This document shows positions 1 to 6,148 of a DNA stretch of 6,148 nucleotides, in pieces. Source of the DNA: Pseudomonadota bacterium (GTDB taxonomy: Bacteria > Pseudomonadota > Alphaproteobacteria > Acetobacterales > Acetobacteraceae); assembly GCA_021785335.1 (NCBI GenBank), contig JAJYFW010000126.1, forward strand, positions 1 through 6,148. Direction: 5' to 3'. The position numbers were made by a program, and so were the translations under genes. The notes beneath the pieces are model-generated. The model searched no databases, was not told the origin of the DNA, and was given only the letters and a program-made list of their open reading frames with translations. Each line of letters starts with the position of its first letter. Position 1 is the first letter of the stretch.

Positions 1-1
1 C

Positions 2-585
<584 letters not shown>

Positions 586-589
<4 letters not shown>

Positions 590-1365
590 ACAGCGCCATC
601 CCGGCCTCCATTCCGCGCGCCGCGCTGGTCACCGGCGCGGCGCGGCGGCTGGGGGCGGCGATCGCGCTGGCGCTGGCCGAAGCAGGTTTCGCCGTCGCCA
701 TCCACGCCCGCGACAGCCGGGAGGAGGCGGAGGCAACGGCCAGGGCCGTGCGCGCCAGGGGTGGTGCAGCCTGCGTGCTGCAAGCCGACCTCGGGCGCGA
801 GAGCGAGGTCGCGACCCTCATCGAGGCGGCAACAGCCGCGCTTGGTCCCGTCGGCGTGCTTGTCAACAACGCCAGCACCTTCGAGCGCGACGAGTGGGAA
901 GACGTCACCCGCGCTTCCTGGGACGCGCATATGGAAGCCAACCTCCGCGCGCCCTTCCGCCTGATGCAGGACTTCGCCCGCGCCCTGCCGGAAGCGGCCG
1001 AGGGTGTGGTCGTCAACATGCTCGACCAGCGCGTGTGGTCGCTCACCCCCCACTTCATTTCCTACACGCTGAGCAAGGCCGGGCTGTGGACGCTGACGCA
1101 GACCATGGCGCTGGCGCTTGCGCCGCGCATCCGCGTCGTCGGCATCGGCCCGGGCCCGGCGCTCGCCAACGCGCGGCAGACCACGGAACATTTCCGCCGC
1201 CAGTGGGAGTCGACCCCGCTCGGCCGCCCCACTTCGCCCGAGGAGGTCGCGCGCGCGGTGCTGGCGGTGTTGGCGCTCCCCTCCTATACCGGCCAGATGT
1301 TGGCGCTCGACGGCGGCCAGCACCTGCAGTGGTCGCCCGAGCGCGGCAGCCCGATCGTCGAATAG
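586..1365 (+). CDS. Short-chain dehydrogenase/reductase, pteridine reductase (PTR1/FolM)-like
   Basis: A 259-residue SDR of normal length. The Rossmann fold starts at residue 11, with the cofactor loop TGAARRLG at 16-23. The Arg at position 20 or 21, where many SDRs have Gly, is typical of PTR1/FolM. IHARDS at 39-44 resembles the HxR-type NADPH-selective motif of that group, and NNAS lies at 94-97. The usual catalytic Ser is replaced by Asp147 in VNMLDQR, followed 13 residues later by Tyr160 and then Lys164 (YTLSK). The same Asp-13-Tyr-4-Lys spacing occurs in Leishmania PTR1 (Asp181, Tyr194, Lys198). The C-terminus has GPGPAL and a [15 protein letters not shown] segment. The family reduces dihydropterins, biopterin or folates with NADPH. 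The neighbouring folB supports a pterin substrate, but this is inference. TTG at 586 is the only ordinary start that keeps the first beta strand. It overlaps the ppdK stop (TTGA), so translational coupling is likely. A generic SDR of another substrate cannot be excluded. Confidence 0.9.
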
Positions 1366-1369
1366 GAGG
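1364..1369 (+). promoter_or_regulatory. Shine-Dalgarno of folB
   Basis: AGGAGG, a perfect anti-16S match, lies five bases before GTG at 1375 and overlaps the stop codon of the upstream reductase (TAG 1363-1365). It decides the GTG start of folB. An ATG at 1370 is in a different frame and too close to the motif to be used. Confidence 0.85.
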
Positions 1370-1374
1370 ATGAG

Positions 1375-1785
1375 GTGGAAACACCGCGCTTCGCCGATGC
1401 CGGGCTCGCGCTGCGACATGTCTTCCTGCACGATCTGATGCTCGATGCGGCGATCGGCGTCTACGCGAGCGAGCACGGTCGCCACCAGCGCATCAGGGTC
1501 AACGTCGATCTCGCGGTGGAAGATGATGGCGCCCGCCCGCTCTCGCGCGCCCCGGTCGGTCGGGACGTGCTGTCCCGGGTCGTCGACTATGGCGCGGTCG
1601 CCGCGCGCGTGCGCGCGATCGTCGGCGCCGGCCACGTCCGCCTGGTCGAAACGCTGGCCGAGCGCATCGCAGAATCCTGCCTCGAGGACCCCCGCGTCGC
1701 GGTCGCCCGCGTCCGGGTGGAGAAGCTCGACATACTCCCTGATGCTGCAAGCGTCGGGGTCGAGGTCGAGCGCCGCCGCCGCTAG
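1375..1785 (+). CDS. folB: Dihydroneopterin aldolase
   Basis: FolB cleaves 7,8-dihydroneopterin to 6-hydroxymethyl-dihydropterin and glycolaldehyde, an early committed step of folate synthesis, in the cytoplasm. The 136-residue product is close to the family's usual 115-135. Visible family motifs are GVYASEHGRHQ at 28-38 (Glu33, the pterin-site acid of the N-terminal strand), VVDYGAV at 69-75 (Tyr72), the substrate-binding Glu92 in VETLAERIAES, and Lys117 in VRVEKLDILPDA, the position of the catalytic Lys. The last segment, SVGVEVERRR, matches the closing beta strand. The family forms an octameric tunnel-fold enzyme. About 15 extra residues precede the usual first strand. The gene starts nine bases after the SDR stop behind a strong ribosome site, so the two genes are almost certainly co-transcribed. 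Confidence 0.93.
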   Translation: METPRFADAGLALRHVFLHDLMLDAAIGVYASEHGRHQRIRVNVDLAVEDDGARPLSRAPVGRDVLSRVVDYGAVAARVRAIVGAGHVRLVETLAERIAESCLEDPRVAVARVRVEKLDILPDAASVGVEVERRRR

Positions 1786-1834
1786 TTTTCCACCCCCTGG
1801 CCGGCGGCAAGCGATTCCAGGCACATGTCCGTTT

Positions 1835-1864
1835 TTGTTAAGATTATGACGCTTTTGCCATAAT
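1835..1864 (+). promoter_or_regulatory. Possible sigma-70 promoter for uvrC
   Basis: TTGTTA (1835-1840, 4 of 6 to TTGACA) and CATAAT (1859-1864, 5 of 6 to TATAAT) are separated by 18 bases. They sit in the only AT-rich block upstream of uvrC and point towards it. Transcription would begin near 1871, leaving a leader of about 150 bases before the ATG at 2025. AT-rich DNA yields such matches easily, so this is a candidate only. Confidence 0.35.
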
Positions 1865-1865
1865 C
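1842..1865. repeat. Inverted repeat GATTATG-N10-CATAATC
   Basis: Two exact 7-base arms (1842-1848 and 1859-1865) are separated by ten bases. The centre-to-centre distance of 17 bases is near two helical turns, as expected for an operator bound by a dimer. The right arm contains the candidate -10 element. A hairpin role is less likely because the stem is AT-rich and the loop long. Confidence 0.45.
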
Positions 1866-1959
1866 AAAATCAATGAAAACAAATAGTTACGGTACATGTG
1901 GATTTATCCCCGACCCGTGTAGGACCGCGGAAATCCGCCGCCCAGCCCTGTTACCGGAC

Positions 1960-1985
1960 GTTTTCCCCACAAGGTTTTCCACAGG
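1960..1985 (+). repeat. Tandem DnaA-box-like pair
   Basis: GTTTTCCCCACAAG (1960-1973) is followed directly by GTTTTCCACAGG (1974-1985), an imperfect direct repeat with a 14-base period. The second copy holds TTTTCCACA, an exact match to the degenerate DnaA box TTWTNCACA. The first differs from it by one base (TTTTCCCCA). Both face the same way. DnaA binding is inferred from consensus alone. Confidence 0.45.
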
Positions 1986-2024
1986 CCTGTCCCCCAACCG
2001 CTGCTGTTGCGGCGCACCACACCC

Positions 2025-3905
2025 ATGACGGAGTCGGAGATCCCGCAAGAGCCCGGTCCAGCCCCGACGCCCAAGGGTGTCACGGTGATCGAGGCGGCGC
2101 TGCCCACCCTGCCGCTCTCGCCCGGCGTCTACCGCATGCTCGATGCCAAGGGCGATGCGCTCTACGTCGGCAAGGCCCGTGCCCTGCGTCGGCGCGTAAC
2201 CGCCTACACCCAGTTCTCCCGCCTGCCCGAGCGCCTGCGCCGGATGGTCTCGGAGACGGTGAGCCTCGAGATCGTCACCACGCACACCGAGGCCGAGGCG
2301 CTGCTGCTCGAGGCGAACCTCATCAAGCGCCTCAAGCCGCGCTTCAACATCGTCCTGCGCGACGACAAATCCTACCCGTGGCTGATGCTGACGGAGGACC
2401 ACCCCTTCCCGCAGATCGCCAAGCATCGCGGCGCGCGCACCCGCAAGGCGTCCTATTTCGGTCCCTTCGCCTCCGCCTGGGCGGTGAACCAGACCGTGAC
2501 CGCGATGCAGCGCGTCTTCCTGCTGCGTTCCTGCGCCGACACCGTCTTCGCCAACCGCACGCGGCCCTGCCTGTTGTTCCAGATCCGCCGCTGCTCCGCC
2601 CCTTGCGTCGGTCGCATTTCGCAAGCGGATTACGCCGCGCTTGTGGACCAGGCGCGTGGCTTCCTCGCCGGCCGCGCCGGCCACGTGCAGCAGGCGCTCG
2701 CCACCGAGATGGAAGCAGCATCGAAACATCTCGAGTTCGAGCGCGCCGCCTCCATCCGCGACCGTATCAGGGCGCTCACCGCCGTGCAGGGCACCGACGT
2801 CATCAACCCGGCGAGCCTCGGCGACGCCGACGTCATCGCCGTCTGGCAGAACGCCGGGCAAAGCTGCGTGCAGGTGTTTTTCGTTCGCGGCGGCCGCAAT
2901 AACGGCAATCGCGCGCATTTTCCCACACACGCGCGCAACGCCGAGGCTCCCGAAGTGCTCGCCGCGTTCATCGCGCAATTCTACGATGACAAGCCGCCGC
3001 CGCCGCTCATCCTGCTGAGCCACGCGATCGAGGAGCAGGAACTCGTCGAGGAGGCGCTGACGCTGAAGGCACAATCCATGGGCTCGCGCCGGCGCGTGGA
3101 GATCGCTGTCCCGCAGCGCGGCGAGAAGCATGATGTCGTGCAACACGCGCTCACCAATGCGCGCGAGGCGCTGGAGCGCAAGCTCGCGGAGAGCGCCGGC
3201 CAGGCAAAGCTCCTCGCTGGTGTCGCGGAAACATTCGGTCTGCCCGCGCCGCCGGAGCGCATCGAATGCTACGACAACAGCCACATCATGGGCGCGAACC
3301 CGTATGGCGTGATGGTCGTCGCGGGACCGGAAGGATTTCGCAAGGCCGCCTACCGCAAATATTCCATCCGCGGCCCCATCGCGCCCGGCGATGACTTCGC
3401 CATGATGCGCGAAACGCTGGAACGCCGCTTCTCCCGCGCGTTGAAGGAGGAGGAGACGCTGCCGGACCTGGTGCTCATTGACGGTGGCGCCGGCCAGCTT
3501 TCCGCCGCCACCACGGTGATGGAGGGCCTCGGCCTCGGCGACGTGCCGCTCGTCGCCATCGCCAAGGGCCCGGACCGCGACGCCGGGCGCGAATGGTTCC
3601 ACCGAGCCGGCCATCCGCCGATGCAACTGCCGCCGCGCGACCCCGTGCTTTACTTCCTGCAGCGCATCCGCGACGAGGCGCACCGCTTCGCGATCACCAC
3701 CCACCGCGCCGGCCGCTCCAAATCCCTCGTCACCAGCGAGCTCGACGAAATTCCCGGCATCGGTCCCGCGCGCAAGAAGGCATTGCTGCACCATTTCGGC
3801 TCGGCCCGCGGCGTGAAGCAGGCGGGGCTCGCGGACCTCGAGGCCGCGCCCGGCATTTCAAGGGAGATGGCGCAGAAGATCTACAAGTTCTTCAATCCGG
3901 GATAG
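2025..3905 (+). CDS. uvrC: Excinuclease ABC subunit C
   Basis: UvrC makes the 3' and 5' incisions around DNA lesions handed over by UvrA-UvrB in nucleotide excision repair. With the ATG at 2025 the product has 626 residues (E. coli 610). The GIY-YIG nuclease comes first: PGVYRML at 33-39, YVGKA at 47-51, and catalytic Glu96 in [10 protein letters not shown]. Four cysteines at 170, 182, 190 and 194 have the 12-8-4 spacing of the reported iron-sulphur site of E. coli UvrC. The UVR (UvrB-binding) helices lie at about 223-252. The RNase H-like nuclease has Asp417 (CYDNSH), Asp457 (PGDDF), Asp486 (LIDGG) and His553 (RDEAH), matching E. coli D399, D438, D466 and H538. Two helix-hairpin-helix motifs close the protein (about 573-622). 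TTG 2007 and GTG 2085 are alternative starts. I see no LexA-type box upstream. Confidence 0.97.
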   Translation: MTESEIPQEPGPAPTPKGVTVIEAALPTLPLSPGVYRMLDAKGDALYVGKARALRRRVTAYTQFSRLPERLRRMVSETVSLEIVTTHTEAEALLLEANLIKRLKPRFNIVLRDDKSYPWLMLTEDHPFPQIAKHRGARTRKASYFGPFASAWAVNQTVTAMQRVFLLRSCADTVFANRTRPCLLFQIRRCSAPCVGRISQADYAALVDQARGFLAGRAGHVQQALATEMEAASKHLEFERAASIRDRIRALTAVQGTDVINPASLGDADVIAVWQNAGQSCVQVFFVRGGRNNGNRAHFPTHARNAEAPEVLAAFIAQFYDDKPPPPLILLSHAIEEQELVEEALTLKAQSMGSRRRVEIAVPQRGEKHDVVQHALTNAREALERKLAESAGQAKLLAGVAETFGLPAPPERIECYDNSHIMGANPYGVMVVAGPEGFRKAAYRKYSIRGPIAPGDDFAMMRETLERRFSRALKEEETLPDLVLIDGGAGQLSAATTVMEGLGLGDVPLVAIAKGPDRDAGREWFHRAGHPPMQLPPRDPVLYFLQRIRDEAHRFAITTHRAGRSKSLVTSELDEIPGIGPARKKALLHHFGSARGVKQAGLADLEAAPGISREMAQKIYKFFNPG

Positions 3906-3909
3906 GGGA

Positions 3910-3922
3910 CGGGCTCTGCCCG
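3910..3922. terminator. Small GC hairpin after uvrC
   Basis: CGGGC-TCT-GCCCG forms a 5-bp stem with a 3-base loop five bases after the uvrC stop. There is no T-run, so on its own it is a weak terminator candidate. It is the first of two hairpins in the 48-base gap between convergent genes. Confidence 0.35.
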
Positions 3923-3928
3923 CGCCCG

Positions 3929-3947
3929 CTGGGGCCGGCGGCCCCAG
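3929..3947. terminator. Strong GC hairpin between convergent genes, possible bidirectional terminator
   Basis: CTGGGGCC-GGC-GGCCCCAG is a perfect 8-bp, almost all-GC stem with a 3-base loop. It lies 24 bases after the uvrC stop and 7 bases from the stop of the oppositely oriented oxidoreductase. Being symmetric, it would form in RNA from either strand. No U-tract follows on either side, so it may stall polymerase or protect 3' ends rather than act as a classical intrinsic terminator. Confidence 0.5.
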
Positions 3948-3953
3948 GCCCCA

Positions 3954-5042
3954 TTAGCTGGCCGCGACGACGAGATCGGCCAACGCGATCGCGGCGGTCA
4001 GGCCGGGGCTTTCGATACCGAACAGGTTCACCAGTCCCTTCACGCCGTGCACCGCCGGGCCCTGGATGACAAAATCCTGCGTCGGCGCGCCCTTGGGCAC
4101 GATCTTCGGCCGGATGCCGGCATAGCCGGGTTGCAATGTCCCGTCCTTCAGCCCCGGCCAGTAGCGTCGGATCGCCGCGTAGAAACTGCCCGCCCGTGCG
4201 GGCTCGACGTCGTAGTTGATCTTCTCCACCCACTCGACATCCGGTCCGAACCTCGCCTGCCCGCCGAGATCGATAGTGAGGTGCACGCCAAGTCCGCCCG
4301 GGACCGGCACCGGATAGATCAGCCGCGAGAACGGCGCCCGGCCGGGCAGCGAGAAATAATTGCCCTTCGCCCAGTATTCCCTTGGCACCATCTGGCTCGG
4401 CATTCCGACGATGCCGCGAGCCAGGGCCGGCGCGCACAGCCCCGCGGCGTTGACCAGCGTGCGGCAGGCAAGCGTCTCGCCTGCGGCCTCGATCACCACG
4501 CCGTCCCCCGTCACACGCCCGCGCTCGACGCGGCTGTGGAAGACGAAGGTCGCCCCGGCCGCCTCCGCCTCGCCCTGCAGCGCCAGCATGTAGCCGTGGC
4601 TGTCCACGATCCCGGTGTGGGGCGAATGCAATGCCGCGCTGCAGGCGAGCGCGGGCTCCATCGCCCGCGCCTCTGCGGCCGTCAGCATCCGCATGTCCTC
4701 GACGCCGTTGGCCTCGGCCCGCGCCTTGATCCCTGCCAGCCGTTCCGCCTCAGCCGCGTCCGTCGCCACGATCAGCTTGCCGCAGCGCCAGGCCTGCACC
4801 CCGTGCTCGGCGCAAAACGCGTAGAGCCGCCGCCGCCCCTCGACGCACAGCCGCGCCATCAGCGAGTCCCTGGGGTAGTAGATTCCCGCGTGAATCACTT
4901 CGGAATTACGCGACGAGGTGACGGTGCCGATGGCCTCCGCCGCCTCCAGCACCAGCACCTCGCGCCCGGCCTTCGCCAGCGCCCGCGCGGCCGCGATCCC
5001 CACCACGCCCGCGCCCACCACCACGCAATCGATGAATTCCAT
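3954..5042 (-). CDS. FAD-dependent oxidoreductase of the DAO family, L-2-hydroxyglutarate dehydrogenase-like
   Basis: The 362-residue product begins with a dinucleotide-binding fold: [16 protein letters not shown] with GxGxxG at 10-15, ending in the ribose-binding Glu33 (VLVLEA). [14 protein letters not shown] at 44-57, then LMARLCVEG, is the signature stretch of L-2-hydroxyglutarate dehydrogenase/oxidase (LhgO/L2HGDH). Mid-protein [11 protein letters not shown] and LVNAAGL, and C-terminal YAGIRPKI and [16 protein letters not shown], also fit; the last binds FAD. The family oxidises 2-hydroxy acids or amines and passes electrons to quinone or oxygen. The true substrate here is unknown. The gene is shorter than typical LhgO (about 400), so a related clade is possible. 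ATG at 5040-5042 is chosen because the Rossmann strand follows at once. An upstream in-frame extension to 5180 would cross into the divergent gene and lacks family character. No clear Shine-Dalgarno is visible. It converges on uvrC and diverges from the binding-protein gene. Confidence 0.92.
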   Translation of the reverse strand: MEFIDCVVVGAGVVGIAAARALAKAGREVLVLEAAEAIGTVTSSRNSEVIHAGIYYPRDSLMARLCVEGRRRLYAFCAEHGVQAWRCGKLIVATDAAEAERLAGIKARAEANGVEDMRMLTAAEARAMEPALACSAALHSPHTGIVDSHGYMLALQGEAEAAGATFVFHSRVERGRVTGDGVVIEAAGETLACRTLVNAAGLCAPALARGIVGMPSQMVPREYWAKGNYFSLPGRAPFSRLIYPVPVPGGLGVHLTIDLGGQARFGPDVEWVEKINYDVEPARAGSFYAAIRRYWPGLKDGTLQPGYAGIRPKIVPKGAPTQDFVIQGPAVHGVKGLVNLFGIESPGLTAAIALADLVVAAS

Positions 5043-5113
5043 GAAAGAGGCTTCGCGCAGCGGGCGCGCGGGTGCAAGATCAGGCCAACAACAACAGCCT
5101 GGGGGTCGCCACC
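5043..5113. promoter_or_regulatory. Divergent intergenic region with presumed back-to-back promoters
   Basis: Only 71 bases separate the two divergent start codons, so both promoters must lie here or within the opposite gene. I find no convincing -35/-10 pair on either strand. A CAACAACAAC run lies at about 5087-5096. A G-run at 5101-5105, eight bases before ATG 5114, is a weak Shine-Dalgarno for the binding-protein gene. Confidence 0.4.
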
Positions 5114-6148
5114 ATGCGCCGTCGTACGTTCCTTGCCGGCACTGCCGCCGCCACCGCTGCGGGCATGGCCGCTCCAGCATTGGCCAGCGGCGCCTCGAAG
5201 AAAGTGCTGAAATTCGTGCCCGACGTGGATCTCGTCTCGCTCGATCCCGTCTGGACCACGAGCTACCAGACCCGCGATTTCGGCTACATGGTCTACGACA
5301 CGCTCTACGGCCAGAACGCCTCCTTCGAGCCGACGCCGCAGATGGCTGCCGGTCATGTGGTCGAGGACAACGGCAAGACCTGGAAGATCACGCTCCGGGA
5401 TGGCCTCAAATTCCACAACGGCGACAAGGTGCTGGCGCGCGACGCCGTCGCCTCCATCAAGCGCTGGAGCGCGCGCGACGGCTTCGGCCAGTCGGTCGCG
5501 GCCGTCACCAACGAGATGTCGGCCCCGGACGACAAGACCATCCTCATCAAACTCAAGGAGCCGTTCCCTCTGCTGCCCACGGCGCTGTGCAAGATCTCGC
5601 CGAGCATGTGCCCGATCATGCCGCAGCACCTGGCCGAGACCGATCCCTACAAGCAGGTGACGGAGGCGATCGGCAGCGGCCCCTATCGCTGGGTGGCCAA
5701 TGAGCGTGTCGCCGGCGTCCGCGCCGTCTGGGAGCGCAACCCGGACTATGTGCCCATTTCCTCGGGCACGCCGGAATGGACGTCGGGCCCCAAGATCGCG
5801 AAGTTCGAGCGCATCGAGTGGCACATCATCCAGGACCCCTCGACCGCGATGGCGGCGCTGCAGACCGGGGAGGTGGACTGGTGGTACACGCCGAACGCCG
5901 ACCTGCTGCCTGTGCTGCAGAAGAGCAAGGGTATCGCGACCCCCATCGTCGTGCCCACCGGCACCATCGCGACGATGCGCTTCAACCAACTCTTGCCGCC
6001 GTTCAACAACCCGGCGATCCGCCAGGCCATCGTCCACGCCGTGACGCAGTCGGACTACATGATCGCGGTGAACGGCACCAACCGCCACCTCTGGCGTGAC
6101 GGCGTCGGCTTCTTCTGTCCCAAAACGCCGATGGCGAGCAGCGCCGGC
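5114..6148 (+). CDS. ABC transporter substrate-binding protein, family 5 (dipeptide/oligopeptide type), 3' end outside window
   Basis: The frame is open from ATG 5114 to the window edge (345 codons); family members have about 500-550 residues, so roughly two thirds is present. The N-terminus MRRRTFLAG is a twin-arginine (Tat) motif followed by an Ala-rich hydrophobic stretch and ALA-SG, with likely cleavage after residue 24, so the protein acts in the periplasm. Family-5 features follow: [46 protein letters not shown] and [10 protein letters not shown]. Such proteins bind di- or oligopeptides, nickel, opines, glutathione or other small solutes and hand them to DppBCDF/OppBCDF-like permeases, which should lie downstream. 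The ligand cannot be read from the sequence. The divergent flavoprotein may act on the imported solute, which is inference. Tat export of these proteins is common in alphaproteobacteria. Confidence 0.92.
   Translation, partial: MRRRTFLAGTAAATAAGMAAPALASGASKKVLKFVPDVDLVSLDPVWTTSYQTRDFGYMVYDTLYGQNASFEPTPQMAAGHVVEDNGKTWKITLRDGLKFHNGDKVLARDAVASIKRWSARDGFGQSVAAVTNEMSAPDDKTILIKLKEPFPLLPTALCKISPSMCPIMPQHLAETDPYKQVTEAIGSGPYRWVANERVAGVRAVWERNPDYVPISSGTPEWTSGPKIAKFERIEWHIIQDPSTAMAALQTGEVDWWYTPNADLLPVLQKSKGIATPIVVPTGTIATMRFNQLLPPFNNPAIRQAIVHAVTQSDYMIAVNGTNRHLWRDGVGFFCPKTPMASSAG

Larger units (their letters stand above)
1786..2024. other. Intergenic region folB-uvrC, AT-rich with DnaA-box-like words
   Basis: This 239-base stretch has no credible gene. 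It opens with TTTTCCACC (1786-1794, 8 of 9 to a DnaA box). The block 1831-1890 is about 73% A+T (44 of 60 bases by hand count), in sharp contrast to the GC-rich surroundings. ACATGT occurs on both sides of it (1823-1828 and 1894-1899), and AATCAA is repeated at 1862-1867 and 1868-1873. Further right lie TGTGGATTT (1897-1905, 7 of 9 in reverse), TTATCCCCG (1904-1912, 7 of 9), TTTTCCCCA (1961-1969, 8 of 9) and TTTTCCACA (1975-1983, exact to TTWTNCACA). One GANTC site lies at 1813-1817 and another just inside uvrC at 2031-2035, about what chance allows. The region may be only a promoter, or may bind DnaA. No replication function is shown. Confidence 0.5.

Noticed and set aside
1772..1808. Hairpin of GCCGCC with GGCGGC as a folB terminator
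   Set aside because: The arms are short, the left one is inside a GCC-repeat coding end, the loop exceeds 20 bases and there is no T-run directly after it.
1862..1885. IHF site in the AT-rich block
   Set aside because: WATCAA half-sites occur twice, but neither is followed by TTR at the required distance.
1786..2024. SOS (LexA) operator upstream of uvrC
   Set aside because: I looked for the alphaproteobacterial GTTC-N7-GTTC box and the CTGT-N8-ACAG type. No acceptable match was seen.
1887..3794. Long open frame of 635 codons on the - strand, opposite uvrC
   Set aside because: It lies antisense to uvrC, which carries all family motifs. In GC-rich coding DNA the opposite strand often stays open. 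Its translation is rich in Arg, Gly, Ala and His and shows no recognisable domain.
5043..5180. N-terminal extension of the flavoprotein by 46 residues
   Set aside because: It would overlap the divergent gene's start, contains Cys/Trp/Pro-rich sequence foreign to the family, and is not needed because the Rossmann fold begins right after ATG 5042.
4047..5210. 387-codon + strand frame opposite the flavoprotein
   Set aside because: It is antisense to a gene with a full FAD-binding fold, is rich in Arg, His and Pro, and has no domain.
4895..6088. 397-codon - strand frame opposite the binding-protein gene
   Set aside because: Its last part is a frame-shifted copy of the flavoprotein N-terminus and the rest is antisense to a clear family-5 binding protein.

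Overview
The window is a GC-rich stretch of bacterial chromosome with tightly packed genes. Gene content and protein style (pyruvate phosphate dikinase, an Asp-Tyr-Lys pteridine-reductase-like SDR beside folB, uvrC, an L-2-hydroxyglutarate dehydrogenase-like flavoprotein, and a Tat-exported dipeptide-type binding protein) suggest an alphaproteobacterium, perhaps of the Rhodospirillales/Acetobacteraceae type. That placement is inferred from overall resemblance, not from a search. I see no mobile element, CRISPR array, tRNA or rRNA.

Left part (1-1785, + strand): the C-terminal third or less of ppdK, cut by the window edge, overlaps by four bases a TTG-started short-chain reductase whose active site resembles trypanosomatid PTR1 and bacterial FolM. 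Nine bases later folB (dihydroneopterin aldolase) starts behind a strong Shine-Dalgarno. The reductase and FolB probably form a small pterin/folate unit translated from the ppdK transcript.

Middle (1786-3905): a 239-base non-coding stretch holds a 60-base AT-rich block (about 73% A+T), a 7-bp inverted repeat, a plausible sigma-70 promoter, and a downstream cluster of DnaA-box-like words, including one exact TTWTNCACA match in a short tandem repeat. It could be simply the uvrC promoter, or a DnaA-binding or origin-like region. uvrC follows with all expected domains, the four nuclease residues and a four-cysteine motif. Its start codon is uncertain.

Right part (3906-6148): two GC hairpins lie between uvrC and a convergent FAD-dependent oxidoreductase on the - strand. 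Only 71 bases separate that gene's start from the divergent start of an ABC-transporter family 5 substrate-binding protein, which runs off the right edge. The divergent pair may be an uptake-plus-oxidation module for an unknown substrate.

Most genes here are ordinary housekeeping or transport genes. The two places most worth attention are the uvrC upstream region and the reductase-folB pair. I do not see strong evidence for a wholly new system.
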